This document shows, one piece after another, positions 49,605 to 58,919 of a stretch of DNA of 64,000 nucleotides (position 1 is its first letter; every line of letters starts with the position of its first letter). Both the position numbers and the translations under genes were made by a program. Source of the DNA: Nonomuraea sp. NBC_00507 (GTDB lineage: Bacteria > Actinomycetota > Actinomycetes > Streptosporangiales > Streptosporangiaceae); the NCBI RefSeq assembly GCF_036013525.1, contig NZ_CP107853.1, forward strand, positions 8,804,001-8,868,000, written 5' to 3'. The notes under the pieces are model-generated. The model did not search any database and was not told where the DNA came from. It saw only the letters and a program-made list of their open reading frames with translations.

Positions 49605-50207
49605 TCATGATTCGTCGAGCACGTTTTCCAGCTGGTCGCGGTTGAAGGTGCCCGACCAGTCGAGTTCGCCCGACTCCAGGCGGGCGATGAGCCGCCTGAT
49701 CCAGGCCAGCTCGGTCTCGGTCAGGGCCCGCTCGTAGTCGAGCTCGATCGTCAGGACGTCGGGCAGACCGCTGTCGCGCAGGGCTCTCAGGTGTCCGTTC
49801 AGCCCGGCGAGGTTTCCTTCGAGTGCCGCCTCCCTGGTGCGTAGGGACTGCAACGCGTCGGGCACCGGGAGGACGCCGATGAGCGAGACGGCCGCGGTGA
49901 AGACGCGGCGCTCGCCACCCGGGTTCTCCAGGAGCGCTCGGAGCCTGGTCGCCAGTTCGTGGCGGCCCTCGTCAGTGATCTCATAGATGGTGCGTTCGGG
50001 CCGGCGGCCTTCCCTGCTGGTCTCGACGGGGACGATCAGCTCCTCGCCGGCCAGCTTGTCGACCGCGTGGTAGAGGCTTCTCGGCAGCCCCGTCACGTAG
50101 TCCTTGTGCGTGTTGACGATGAAGCGGTGCAGCTCGTACGGGTGGCCGGGACGTACCGACAGCATGGCCAGCACGGTCAGGCCGACCAGGTCGGGACGTC
50201 GTGCCAT
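49605..50207 (-). CDS. PadR-family transcription regulator
   Basis: A 200-residue regulator with an N-terminal winged helix (LTVLAMLSVRPGHPYELH, LPRSLYHAVDKLAGEELI, RTIYEITDEGRHEL) and a C-terminal dimerisation helix pair. AAGGAGAG precedes the ATG. It is divergent from the NAD(P)-binding gene at 50291. The 83-base shared region contains two overlapping inverted repeats, so it most likely represses both. The ligand is unknown. Confidence 0.9.
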   Translation of the reverse strand: MARRPDLVGLTVLAMLSVRPGHPYELHRFIVNTHKDYVTGLPRSLYHAVDKLAGEELIVPVETSREGRRPERTIYEITDEGRHELATRLRALLENPGGERRVFTAAVSLIGVLPVPDALQSLRTREAALEGNLAGLNGHLRALRDSGLPDVLTIELDYERALTETELAWIRRLIARLESGELDWSGTFNRDQLENVLDES

Positions 50208-50220
50208 GACTCTCCTTTCT

Positions 50221-50265
50221 TAGTGCAGTTTGCACTATAGCTCAGGAGTATCGCTATAGTGCAAA
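50221..50265. promoter_or_regulatory. Nested inverted repeats, probable PadR operator
   Basis: TAGTGCA-GTT-TGCACTA (50221-50237) is a perfect short palindrome. Its right part is also the left arm of a longer inverted repeat, TTTGCACTATAG (50229-50240) and CTATAGTGCAAA (50254-50265), with a 13-base spacer. The sites cover the region between the divergent PadR and NAD(P)-binding genes, including likely promoter elements. Confidence 0.8.
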
Positions 50266-50290
50266 ATACCATATTGAAGGAGGCACTAGA

Positions 50291-50887
50291 ATGAAGATCA
50301 TGGTCATCGGCTCTACCGGCCGCACCGGCAAGCACGTCCTGACGCAAGGCGTCAAACGTGGACACGAGATCGCCGCCTTCGCCCGCCGGCCGGAACTGCT
50401 CGCCGCCCGCACCGGGCTGGCAGGTGTGCACCAGGGCGACGCGCACGACCTCGAGGCCGTACGCCGGGCCGTACAGGGGCAGGACGCCGTCATCGCCGCG
50501 GTCGGCGGCAGCCGGATCGCCGCCACCCTCATCACCGCCATGCACGAGCACGGCGTACGGCGGGTGGTGATGACGAGCAGCCGCTCCGTGACCGCCACCC
50601 GGCCCCGCCTCGCGGTCTCCCTGGCATGGCTGTTCCTCCGCGAGGCGTACGCGGACCTCGCACGCGCCGAGGGCATGCTGCAGGTCAGCGGGCTCGACTG
50701 GAGCATCGCCCGCGCCACGATGCTCAACGACAAGCCGCCCGCCGGGCGCGTGCACATCGACTTCGAGGCCAACGCCACGGGCGGCGCGATGCAGCTCTCG
50801 CGCGCCGACTACGCGATGGCGCTGCTCGACACCGTCGAGGATCCCGCCCTGATCGGCAAGGCCCTCGGTATCTGCGGCCCGCGATAG
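50291..50887 (+). CDS. NAD(P)H-binding protein (NmrA/SDR-a type)
   Basis: A 198-residue atypical short-chain dehydrogenase fold. The nucleotide motif GSTGRTGKHV is at residues 6-15, with DAVIAAVGG and VRRVVMTSS as the next strands. WSIARATMLNDKPPAGR belongs to the NmrA-like end. GAAGGAG precedes the ATG. It is controlled in all likelihood by the divergent PadR gene. Such proteins act as NAD(P)-dependent reductases or redox sensors; a flavin-reductase-like role is possible. Confidence 0.87.
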   Translation: MKIMVIGSTGRTGKHVLTQGVKRGHEIAAFARRPELLAARTGLAGVHQGDAHDLEAVRRAVQGQDAVIAAVGGSRIAATLITAMHEHGVRRVVMTSSRSVTATRPRLAVSLAWLFLREAYADLARAEGMLQVSGLDWSIARATMLNDKPPAGRVHIDFEANATGGAMQLSRADYAMALLDTVEDPALIGKALGICGPR

Positions 50888-50893
50888 CATCGC

Positions 50894-51064
50894 TCACACG
50901 GTGGCACCATCCAGTAATGGTGCCCTACCCCGGAACAGCTCGCTGTCGCACAACTCATTGGCGTACCCGGAGACGACCACGATAGCCCGGCAGGCGTGCA
51001 GGGCCTCGGCCATGGCGGCGATGACCTCCAACGCCTCCCGGCACTCCAGCGATTCCCGGAAGCA
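50894..51064 (-). pseudogene. DNA adenine methylase (D12 class) remnant
   Basis: The minus-strand frame reads MAEALHACRAIVVVSGYANE and then LCDSELF, matching the LxxCRxxVVLSGYxxxLYDELY segment near the end of D12-class N6-adenine methylases. No start, no DPPY motif and a stop soon after show that it is a fragment. The remaining bases of the gap to 51288 show frames with stops only. Confidence 0.45.
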
Positions 51065-51288
51065 CCTCCGCCATGAGCTGGTCGGCGCGCTGATGCCGAC
51101 TCACCCGGAGCGCCATCTGCTGGAGGGCCGGCAGGAGTGGAGCTTGATCGTTTACCTCGTCGCCGCGCACGGCGAGCGCCCAGATCCGCTTGGTAACCGG
51201 GTGTCGACGTCAGTTCAACCCTTCGTTGATAAGCTCCAGGGCCTACGGCCAGGCCGTAGGCGGCCAACGGCAGGCAGGCATGCCGTCC

Positions 51289-51783
51289 TCAATGCCCTCG
51301 GCGTATCCATTCCTGCACGTGAGGCTGCTCGGCGCCGATCGTGGTGTCGGGTCCGTGGCCGGTGTGCACGATCGTCTCGAGCTGCAGGACGAGCAGTCTG
51401 TCGCGGATCGAGGCGATGATCGTCTCGAACGACGAGTATGAGCGCCCGGTCGCGCCCGGCCCTCCCTGAAAGAGGGTGTCCCCGGTGAAGACGGCGCCAA
51501 GGTCGGGCACGTGGAAGGAGCAGGCGCCGGGAGCGTGGCCCGGTGTGTGGAGCACGCGCACTTCCGTGCCCGCCACCGCGATGATGAGAACCGAGGCGCC
51601 GATCACCCCGGTGATGCCCAGCTCATCCATGATGTCGGAGACCACGCTGGTGGCGTCGGCGATGCCCTTGAATCCCTCGATCAGGCCCTGGAGCGGCCGC
51701 GGGGTGCGCAGGAGACGAATCCGCTCGGGGCTGATCTTTCCGGTCAGCTTCGGCAGCACGTCTTCAGCGGGAGCGTCTATCAT
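51289..51783 (-). CDS. Chimeric RraA-like / metallo-beta-lactamase-fold protein, probably non-functional as an MBL
   Basis: A 164-residue reading frame made of two unrelated halves. Residues 1-66 (ERIRLLRTPRPLQGLIEGF, then ADATSVVSDIMDELGITGV) resemble the N-terminus of RraA/HMG-aldolase-like proteins. From residue 69 on it is the C-terminal half of an MBL-fold hydrolase (VAGTEVRVLHTPGHAPGACS, LGAVFTGDTLFQGGPGATGR, TGHGPDTTIG). The first metal motif HxHxDH is missing. ATG at 51783 has AAGGA 9 bases upstream. It looks like a deletion that joined two genes. It is divergent from the LysR gene, which may once have controlled the RraA-like gene. Confidence 0.65.
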   Translation of the reverse strand: MIDAPAEDVLPKLTGKISPERIRLLRTPRPLQGLIEGFKGIADATSVVSDIMDELGITGVIGASVLIIAVAGTEVRVLHTPGHAPGACSFHVPDLGAVFTGDTLFQGGPGATGRSYSSFETIIASIRDRLLVLQLETIVHTGHGPDTTIGAEQPHVQEWIRRGH

Positions 51784-51922
51784 GTTGCGAAATCCTTCTG
51801 ACATTGTGGGCGCCACTCGCGGTAACCGGTCTTGATACTCGGCGTGGCGCGTTCCCGCTGATAGTTGCCCAGTTGCCCCGGATGGGTCCAATTCAGAGTC
51901 TGAGGGGATCGTCATCACTCAG

Positions 51923-52891
51923 GTGAATAACGTACGGCTCGACCTCAACCTCCTTCTGGTGATCGAGGCCATCATGCTGGAGCGGAACGTGACGCGCGCC
52001 GCGGCCAGCCTGTCGATGAGCCAGCCGGCCGTCAGCAACGCGCTTAGGCGCGCTCGGAAGCTGACGCAGGACCAGCTGTTCCTCAGAGTCGCCGACGGCG
52101 TCCAGCCGACCTCGCGGATGCTGGCCATCTGGCCTGAGCTTCATCGTTCCCTGGCCGTGATCCGGGCCTCGATCGCACCCCACCACTTCGACCCCAGCTC
52201 GGACCCGACCAGCTTCCGCCTCGCGGTCACCGACAGCCTCACGGCGGAAGCGGTCTGCGGCATCACTCTGAAGCTGAGGGCCGCGTCGACCTATGCTCGC
52301 GTCGCGTTCTCCTTCCACACGAACGCCAGCTCTCTCGACGGAATCGAGCGCGGCACACTGGACTGCGCGGTCGGCATGTTTCCGGCGCTTCCTCGTGGCA
52401 TTCATGTGCAGGGTCTTCGTACAGATCACTACGTGTGCGTGATGCAACGCGGACACGCGCTGATGAGAGAGATGACCCTGGATCAGTTCGCGGCGGCCGC
52501 CCACGTGCTGGTGACCCCGTCAGGCATGGATCTGAGCGCGATCGACGGCTGGCTCAGCTTGCAGGGACACGCACGGACGATCGTCGCCGTCGTCAACCAC
52601 TTCGCCGACGCGTTGCGGATCGTCGCCGAAAGCGATCTGCTGACCTGTGTGCCGAGCGGCTTTGTCACTGGACCCGGCCAGATGCTCATCGCGCGGCACG
52701 GATTGGTCGTCCGCGACTTGCCCTTCGAAACCGAGAAGCTGATTTACAAGCTCGTCTGGCATGAGCGGCTGCACACCCACCCAGCTCACCAATGGTTCCG
52801 CTCGCTCGTCGCAGAGGTTTGTGGACCGCCTGCCGACACGGCGGACCTCCGGACCGCGAAGGTCGGTGTCGCGGAGGCCAACGGTTCTTGA
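51923..52891 (+). CDS. LysR-family transcription regulator
   Basis: A 322-residue regulator with an N-terminal winged helix-turn-helix (LLLVIEAIMLERNVTRAAAS, LSMSQPAVSNALRRARKL). A two-lobed substrate-binding domain follows (FRLAVTDSLTAEAV, then DHYVCVMQRGHALM). GTG at 51923 is used. It diverges from the chimeric RraA-like/MBL gene with a 139-base shared region, the usual arrangement for a LysR target. The effector is unknown. Confidence 0.9.
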   Translation: MNNVRLDLNLLLVIEAIMLERNVTRAAASLSMSQPAVSNALRRARKLTQDQLFLRVADGVQPTSRMLAIWPELHRSLAVIRASIAPHHFDPSSDPTSFRLAVTDSLTAEAVCGITLKLRAASTYARVAFSFHTNASSLDGIERGTLDCAVGMFPALPRGIHVQGLRTDHYVCVMQRGHALMREMTLDQFAAAAHVLVTPSGMDLSAIDGWLSLQGHARTIVAVVNHFADALRIVAESDLLTCVPSGFVTGPGQMLIARHGLVVRDLPFETEKLIYKLVWHERLHTHPAHQWFRSLVAEVCGPPADTADLRTAKVGVAEANGS

Positions 52892-53130
52892 TCTCCCGGT
52901 GTACCTGAGTGCCGGGAGAGCAGGTGGCGGGATGCTTCCCTCATCCCTTCACCCCCCGAGAAGGACGCCCTTGTTCACTTTCATGGCCTCCCGCCAACTG
53001 CTGGAGACACCGAGGCGGGGGCGGCCGACATCGGCCCGATGCCGCTCCACGGCCGCCGGACCGATGGAAACGGCCAGGAAACACCCGCCGCCCTACAAAA
53101 GATCCCGCACGCAACGAAGGGATCATCATC

Positions 53131-54252
53131 ATGAACCACGCCATAACGGCACGCCACGTCGCCGGCCTGGCCTGCACGATGCTGACGTTGGCCGTCGCCG
53201 CCACGCCCGCGACCGCGACCGCCGCCACGTCGAAGGTGGGGGACGTGCAGCGGGCCCTGGACGTACTCGCCCGGACCAGCGGGGTGGTGGGGACGATCGG
53301 GGAGGTCTACGTGGACGGGAGGCGCGTCGGCAAGGGCTCGGCGGGTTCGCGGCTCCTCGACGGCAAGGGCGGGCGCATCCCCGCCGACTCCCGCTACCGG
53401 ATCGGGTCGCAGACCAAGCGGCTGACGGCCACGGTGGTGCTCCAGCTGGTCAAGGAGGGCAAGCTGGGGCTGGAGGACAAGCTGAGCGACCTCTTGCCGG
53501 AGGTGGTGAGCCAGGACGCCGTGGAGCGGGCCGACGAGATTACGGTACGGCAGCTGATCCGGCACACATCCGGCATCCCGAACTGGTTCACTCCCAAGCT
53601 CGTCGATATATACGACTTCACCACCTATTACCCGCCGATCGAGCTGGTGAAGAAGTCACGCAGCCAGCCGCGCACCGGGGAGCCGGGCGAGAAGTACTTC
53701 TACTCCAACACCAACTACATGCTGCTCGGCATGATCATCGAGAAGGTGACCGGCCGCTCGCTGGCCGCCGAATTCGCCCGCCGGCTCTTCGTCCCGCTCG
53801 GGATGAGCCGCACGTACCTGCCGGTCAAGCCGCCGGAGGGCATCAAGGGCCCGCACGGGCACGGTTACAGCACCGACGCCGAAGGCAAGGTGCACGACAT
53901 GGACCGGCTCAACGCCAGCTTCGGGCACGGCGCCGGAGGCGTGATCTCCACCGCGCGCGACATCAGCGCGTTCTCCCGCGCCTTCCACCAGGGCAAACTG
54001 CTCCCACCGGCCCTGCAGAAGCTGATCACCGACCCGCCCGAGAACACCCCTGCCCCGACGCCCATGTGCGGAGGCGACCCACAACTGCAGGTGACCGCAG
54101 GCGGCGCCGCCGGCTTCACCGCCGTCACCGTCAGCTCCACCGACGGCCGCATCCAGTTCGCGATGTCCACCACGACGAGCAATCAGGACCCCGCCGCCAC
54201 CGGCCGAGCCATCAACCAGGCGGCCGAAGCCGTCCTCTGCCCCGGCAAGTAG
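53131..54252 (+). CDS. Secreted serine hydrolase (class C beta-lactamase / DD-peptidase type)
   Basis: A 373-residue protein with a signal peptide ending TATA near residue 30. The S-x-x-K nucleophile motif is RIGSQTKRLTA, the Y-x-N motif is YSNTNYMLLG, and the third motif is an AGGAAGFTA-type segment instead of KTG or HTG. RQLIRHTSGIPNW and GHGAGGVISTARDI are family landmarks. ATG at 53131 follows GAAGGG; an upstream in-frame extension lacks a signal. D-alanyl-D-alanine carboxypeptidase or esterase activity is likely. Confidence 0.9.
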   Translation: MNHAITARHVAGLACTMLTLAVAATPATATAATSKVGDVQRALDVLARTSGVVGTIGEVYVDGRRVGKGSAGSRLLDGKGGRIPADSRYRIGSQTKRLTATVVLQLVKEGKLGLEDKLSDLLPEVVSQDAVERADEITVRQLIRHTSGIPNWFTPKLVDIYDFTTYYPPIELVKKSRSQPRTGEPGEKYFYSNTNYMLLGMIIEKVTGRSLAAEFARRLFVPLGMSRTYLPVKPPEGIKGPHGHGYSTDAEGKVHDMDRLNASFGHGAGGVISTARDISAFSRAFHQGKLLPPALQKLITDPPENTPAPTPMCGGDPQLQVTAGGAAGFTAVTVSSTDGRIQFAMSTTTSNQDPAATGRAINQAAEAVLCPGK

Positions 54253-54528
54253 GGCAGCCTGGCCCCTCAACCCTCCGAGCCCCCAGGCCCGCGGGCCGGC
54301 CACCTGGGCACTGCTGTGGTCAGGCCCCAGTCGTGCTTCCAGGTCGGGCTGACCCTCGACTGCCGAGAATTTCCTGATCAACAATGGGCTCAGAGCCGTG
54401 GTCGACCCGCTCGTCGCAGGCTGGAGTGCGATTTGACGTGTCCAAGGAGCGTCTGATCACCGCGTTGTGGGACAGTCCCTCTCCTTCGGCTGTCGCTAAC
54501 CTGCGCACACCAACCCGCCCCCGAACAG

Positions 54529-54918
54529 GTGGACACCGCCGGCCGGGGCCGCGGAGGGCCGCTGGCCGGCTCCTCCGAGTGGGTCGCCCAGCAGCTCGCC
54601 GAGGCCACTGAGACGGGGCTGATCCCCGACCCGGACGCTGTCCGCGCGGTCTGGGACGACGCCGCCGTCGCGCCCGGCTGGGCCGGGCCGGCACTATGGC
54701 TCCACGGCGACCTGCATCCGGCCAACGTCCTCACCGCGGACGGCACCATCTGCGGCGTGATCGACTTCGGCGACCTGTTCGCCGGCGATCCGGCCGTCGA
54801 CCTCGCCGCCGCCTGGATTCTGCTGCCGGACGGCACCGCCGACCGCTTCTTTCGCGCCTGCCGGCCGACCCCGGACGTCGCGACCCTGCGCCGCCTCATC
54901 GCAGCGGCCCATCGCTGA
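54529..54918 (+). pseudogene. APH-family phosphotransferase, N-terminally truncated
   Basis: The 129-codon frame holds the C-terminal part of an aminoglycoside phosphotransferase-like kinase: LWLHGDLHPANVLT (catalytic HxDxxxxN), GVIDFGDLFAGDPAVDLA (metal-binding Asp) and a short end. The ATP-binding N-terminal lobe is missing and upstream frames contain stops. It is probably a relic. The bases 54253-54528 hold no recognisable gene. Confidence 0.7.
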
Positions 54919-55088
54919 TCAATCGCCTCTCCACACGCTCGAATGCCTTCGCGCCGGACCCCACCATGCTCGGCATGCTGGGGTCGATGGTGCCTGACGT
55001 GCCTTAACGACCTTCATGCGACTGACCAGCAGATTCGTTTGACAACCCCGATAATCCATCGCAGTACGACGGGATCGGAAGGCCGCGA

Positions 55089-55556
55089 TCAGAGCGGTCC
55101 GAGGAGCTCATGCGGATCGGCGTCGAGGTCCAGCGTTGACAGGACGCCCAGGAGTTCGCGCTCCTCGTACCGGAAATGGGACTCCATGATCGCGGAGAGG
55201 CCGTCCAGGTGCATGGCCAGCTCGCTCGGCGTGGCGTCCGAGGTGATCGCATGGTCGAACCGCCCGAGCAGCATCGCGATCATCTCGTGGTCCTGCTGGA
55301 GCTTGGCGATCGTGGGCCGCAGCGACGGATGGCGCGCGGACAGTTCGGGAAAGAGCCCGACGTCTTCGCGCACGTGATGCCCGTCGAGGGCGGCACAGAA
55401 TCCCTTGCAGTACAGCAGGAGGTCTGCCCGTGCCGCGGTGGTGTCCCCGGCTTCCAGGGATTCGCGCGCGAGGCGCAGTGCTCGATGCAGTCGTTGATGC
55501 GCCGCCTGCAGTTCAAGGTTCCAGGCTATGAGCCTGTTCTTCTCGCTCTCACCCAC
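55089..55556 (-). CDS. Hemerythrin HHE-domain protein
   Basis: A 155-residue four-helix bundle with diiron ligands: HQRLHRALR, LDGHHVREDVGLFPEL, LQQDHEMIA and HFRYEERELLGVL carry the spaced His and Glu residues. GTG at 55556 is used; the ribosome site is weak. Such proteins bind oxygen or nitric oxide or sense redox state. It stands alone between broken genes. Confidence 0.85.
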   Translation of the reverse strand: MGESEKNRLIAWNLELQAAHQRLHRALRLARESLEAGDTTAARADLLLYCKGFCAALDGHHVREDVGLFPELSARHPSLRPTIAKLQQDHEMIAMLLGRFDHAITSDATPSELAMHLDGLSAIMESHFRYEERELLGVLSTLDLDADPHELLGPL

Positions 55557-55708
55557 GGGTGGGGAACGGGGAAAGGGTCATCATGACCACCTTCCGGATC
55601 CGACGCCTCCATGCTTGACGCAGTCCGCCACCGACACGCGACGCTGCCTGGAACTCTAAACTGACGCCCCCCAGACGATCAACTCAGGCCGGCCGTCCCA
55701 CAACATCG

Positions 55709-55800
55709 GTGTTCGCTTTCACCTTCACCGCCGCCGCCCAGGTCCCGGCCGCGGTCACCATCGCGTTGCTGGGCGGCTTCGGTTTCGCCATCGCACCGAC
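55709..55800 (+). pseudogene. MFS transporter fragment
   Basis: The plus-strand segment FTAAAQVPAAVTIALLGGFG is a single MFS-like membrane helix followed by FAIAP, then unrelated sequence. It is too short to be a gene and looks like a relic. Nothing else was seen in the 55557-56037 gap. Confidence 0.35.
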
Positions 55801-56037
55801 TTCGACCTCTGTCCGGCGTCGCGGGTTCGGACGAAGCACCTGGACACGCGCGCGATGCAACGTTCCTTGGGCGCTGGCCAACGCGCCTTACGTGGCTGAC
55901 AAGATCTCACTCTGACCTGCGAGAAGACGTCAATACCCTAGATAACCATCGCACCGGGGGTCCAACGTCGAGGTGAAGCGCTACCGCTATTGGCCGCCCG
56001 GGGCTCAGCAGCGGGCGCTCGTCCAGTGTGCCGCGGC

Positions 56038-57405
56038 TCAGCCGCGGGAGGCATCCTCCATGACCTTGCGCGCGTCGCGTTCGAACGACGCCCTCGCCCT
56101 GAGCGTGAGGAGCCCGCCGGCGACCATCGGGATCACCAGGATGTACATCCCGGCGAGCAACGACCCGAGCCGGTCCGAGGCGATGCCGACGACCAGGGAG
56201 CCGAAGGCGCCGCCGCCCGTGATGAGCAGTTGCAGGACGGCGAAGCCGAGGCCGCGTGAGGCGGCCGGGACCACGTCCGCCAGGCAGGCCGTCATGTTCG
56301 GGATCGCGATGGCCATCAGCGAGCTGGCGAGCAGGATCAGCACGGTCATCGCGCCGATCGACTCCATGGACAGCGCTCCGGCCAGGACCAACGAGCCGGC
56401 CGTGATACCGCTGCCGCCGGCCAGCAGGCGGCCGCCCTTGCGGGTGCCGTGCCACTTCCTGCCCAGCCAGGATCCGACCAGGGTGCCAGTCAGCGTGCCC
56501 GCGGCCGTGATCAGTCCGCTCAGCGAGCCCGCCGCGGCCGTGCCGACGCCGAGTGTGCGCACCATGAACGTGGGTAGCCAGTAGAAGATCCCGGCCAGGC
56601 CGAGGGTGAGCAGGGACAGGCCGGCGCAGACGAAGACCAGGGTGGGGATGGCGAGGACCTGCCGGAACTGCCGCCAGAACGGCGGCTTGGCCAGGGGCGC
56701 GGCGGAGGCGGTGGAAGTAGACGTGGCGGAGGCCGCGTGAGCGGGCGCGAGGGAGGCCGGGGACGCGTCGCCGGCCGCCACCAGGCGGTCGAGCTCGCCG
56801 CGGCGCGGCTCGCGCAGCAGCCAGACAAGCAGGGCCGTGAGCACGCCCGGCACCACCATGACGAGGAAGGCCGTACGCCACGAGAACGCCTCCGCCAGCA
56901 CTCCGCCCAGCAGTGTCCCGACGCCCCCGAGGTGCATGGTGACGCGCGTGAGCCCATACGCCTTCGCCCGGCTGACCGGCGGATAGTAGTCGGCGAGCAG
57001 GCTCCCGGAGGCGGGGTTGTCGATGTTCTCAGCCGCCGCCAGCAGCACGCGCATCAGGGAGAACATCACGAACCCGGTGGCCAGGCCGGAGCCCAGCGTG
57101 GCGATCGCCCAGACGAGGACGACCACCGCGATGATCCGGGTACGGCTGAGCCGGTCCGCCAGATACCCGGCGGGCAAGGCCACGACGGCCGCCGCCAGGG
57201 CGGCGGCCGTCGGGATCGAGCCGGCGGCGGTGTCGCTGAAGCCCCAATCGCGCTGAACGGCAGGGAGCACGCCGATCAGCAGGTTGTGCTCCATCCGGTC
57301 CACGAATCCGACGATGAACAGGACGACCAGCGGCGCCCAGCCGAACGGCGCGCGTGAACGCGCGTCGATGGTGCCGGTGCGGGGCGAACCCAACGTCCCG
57401 ACCAT
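56038..57405 (-). CDS. MFS transporter
   Basis: A 455-residue transporter with about twelve hydrophobic segments. The MFS loop motif AGYLADRLSRTRII comes after the second helix and GSWLGRKWHGTRKGG is its counterpart in the second half. The central loop is a Ser/Ala/Thr-rich low-complexity stretch (about 210-235). ATG at 57405 follows GGAAGGG. The frame is open further upstream but without a ribosome site. The substrate is unknown. Confidence 0.88.
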   Translation of the reverse strand: MVGTLGSPRTGTIDARSRAPFGWAPLVVLFIVGFVDRMEHNLLIGVLPAVQRDWGFSDTAAGSIPTAAALAAAVVALPAGYLADRLSRTRIIAVVVLVWAIATLGSGLATGFVMFSLMRVLLAAAENIDNPASGSLLADYYPPVSRAKAYGLTRVTMHLGGVGTLLGGVLAEAFSWRTAFLVMVVPGVLTALLVWLLREPRRGELDRLVAAGDASPASLAPAHAASATSTSTASAAPLAKPPFWRQFRQVLAIPTLVFVCAGLSLLTLGLAGIFYWLPTFMVRTLGVGTAAAGSLSGLITAAGTLTGTLVGSWLGRKWHGTRKGGRLLAGGSGITAGSLVLAGALSMESIGAMTVLILLASSLMAIAIPNMTACLADVVPAASRGLGFAVLQLLITGGGAFGSLVVGIASDRLGSLLAGMYILVIPMVAGGLLTLRARASFERDARKVMEDASRG

Positions 57406-57421
57406 GCCCACCCTTCCGTAG

Positions 57422-57579
57422 GAGATTCTAGAATTCGCCGGGCTGATCGCTGCGTACGCGGCCGCTGTCAGGAGCGGGTTGCCGACGGCCGCGGCGCGCA
57501 AGCTCGTGTTGATCCAGCGCGCGGGGGCGACCTACATCGAGGACCGGAACGCCCGAGCGGTCAACGGTCTCGACTGACG
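57422..57579 (+). pseudogene. Orphan coding-like fragment
   Basis: A 52-codon frame after an in-frame stop has coding-like composition (FAGLIAAYAAAVRSGLPTA, then LIQRAGATYIEDRNARAVNG) but no start codon. It was not assigned to a family. It looks like the end of a gene cut off by rearrangement. Confidence 0.3.
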
Positions 57580-57678
57580 CTGCCCTCCGCACCGCTGCGG
57601 GCGGGTGGTGGTGTCGGCAGCCTGGGCGGCATTCGAGATCCGCTTAGCTTGCCGACCGCGTCACCACCCGATGGCCGG

Positions 57679-58647
57679 TCACAACCTGCCGAGGGCCTTG
57701 GCCAGCGCAGTCGCGGTGGAGGCGATCACCTTGTCATCGTGCGGGGTGTTGTTGAGGTTGCGGTTGGTGAACACCGACAGGATGATCGGCGCGTTCGATC
57801 CGGGTGTCCAGACGATCGCCAGGTCGTTGGCGGTGCCGTAGTTGCTCGCGCCGCCGGTGCCGGTCTTGTCGCCGACCGTCCAGTCCTTGGGCAGTCCCGC
57901 CCGGATCCGATTGGCGCCGGTGAGGCTGGCCTTCAGCCAGCCGACCAGCCGCGCTTGGTCGCGGGTGTGGAGGGTCTTACCGGTGGTGAGCTTGGTGAAG
58001 GTCTGTGCGGCCGCCGCAGGGGTAGTGGTGTCGCGCTCTTCACCGGGCTTCCACTCGGTCAGCCTGGGCTCCGTCCGGTCCAGGCGACTCATCCGATCAC
58101 CGGTGGCGCGGAAGAACTCGGTCAGCCCGCGCGGCCCGCCGATCTGCTTCAGCAGCGTGTTGCCCGCGAAGCCGTCGGATTTGGTGATCCCGGCGCGGCA
58201 CAGCTGTGCGGGTGTCATGCCGGTGTCGGTGTATTCGGTGGTCTCTGGGGAGTTCGCCGTCAGCTCGGCCATCTCGGCAGGCTTCCAGCGAATCACCTTG
58301 TCCATCAGCCCGGGGTCGCTGGTGCGCGCTTTGTGCAGCACTGCCGCGCACGCGAACACCTTGAACATGGAGTTGAACGGGAAGCGCTCGTCGGCCCGGT
58401 AGCCGACCGTTCTCCCGGTCTCCAGGTCAATGCCCACCGCGCCGATACGCCCGTCGTAGGACTTCTCGAGTTCCTGCAGCGTCTTGTTCAGGTCGGAGCC
58501 GGAGGGGGCGTTGCTCCCCGTCTGGGCGGCGACGCTGATGGTACTCGTCTTGCCGGTGACGGCACCCGCCGCATAGGCGGGGCAGCCCAGCAGCGCAGAA
58601 GCGGTCAATATCACGACCGCTGGTCGCAGTCGGAGATGTCGTGTCAT
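57679..58647 (-). CDS. Class A beta-lactamase (BlaC-like SDG variant), lipoprotein
   Basis: A 322-residue class A serine beta-lactamase. The lipoprotein signal has lipobox LLGC (Cys22), so it should be anchored outside the membrane. The nucleophile motif S-x-x-K is Ser93 to Lys96 (FNSMFKV), and the general base Glu193 lies in RTEPRLTEW. The KTG motif is at 261 (VGDKTGTGG). The SDN motif is SDG at 157-159, as in mycobacterial BlaC, and the usual Asn four residues after the Glu is Thr. ATG at 58647 is chosen so that the signal peptide begins at once. Beta-lactam hydrolysis is likely. Confidence 0.92.
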   Translation of the reverse strand: MTRHLRLRPAVVILTASALLGCPAYAAGAVTGKTSTISVAAQTGSNAPSGSDLNKTLQELEKSYDGRIGAVGIDLETGRTVGYRADERFPFNSMFKVFACAAVLHKARTSDPGLMDKVIRWKPAEMAELTANSPETTEYTDTGMTPAQLCRAGITKSDGFAGNTLLKQIGGPRGLTEFFRATGDRMSRLDRTEPRLTEWKPGEERDTTTPAAAAQTFTKLTTGKTLHTRDQARLVGWLKASLTGANRIRAGLPKDWTVGDKTGTGGASNYGTANDLAIVWTPGSNAPIILSVFTNRNLNNTPHDDKVIASTATALAKALGRL

Positions 58648-58844
58648 GCCGAAGAGAAGATCAGAAACTACCCAGGAACGTCCAATATTGATATGGATCA
58701 TTCTGTCATATCGATATGGATATCGATAGTCGCCTCAAGCGCAAATGACGCTGGCGAATGCCCAACGCTCCACTTTGGGCTCATGGCGGCTACCCGAGTG
58801 TCAGGCCAGAAAGGCCGCTTCATGTTCGCGGTCCTGGCCACGGC

Positions 58845-58919
58845 TGTGTAGTACGGGTTGGAGTTACGCGCCTCAAGATCGGTCGCTCCACCGCCTATGA
58901 GGCGCTGGCCCGACGCTGA
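58845..58919 (+). pseudogene. Resolvase/invertase C-terminal remnant
   Basis: The plus-strand frame ends TRLKIGRSTAYEALARR followed by a stop, resembling the helix-turn-helix tail of serine resolvases. Only about 24 codons remain. The rest of the 58648-59197 gap shows no gene. Confidence 0.35.
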
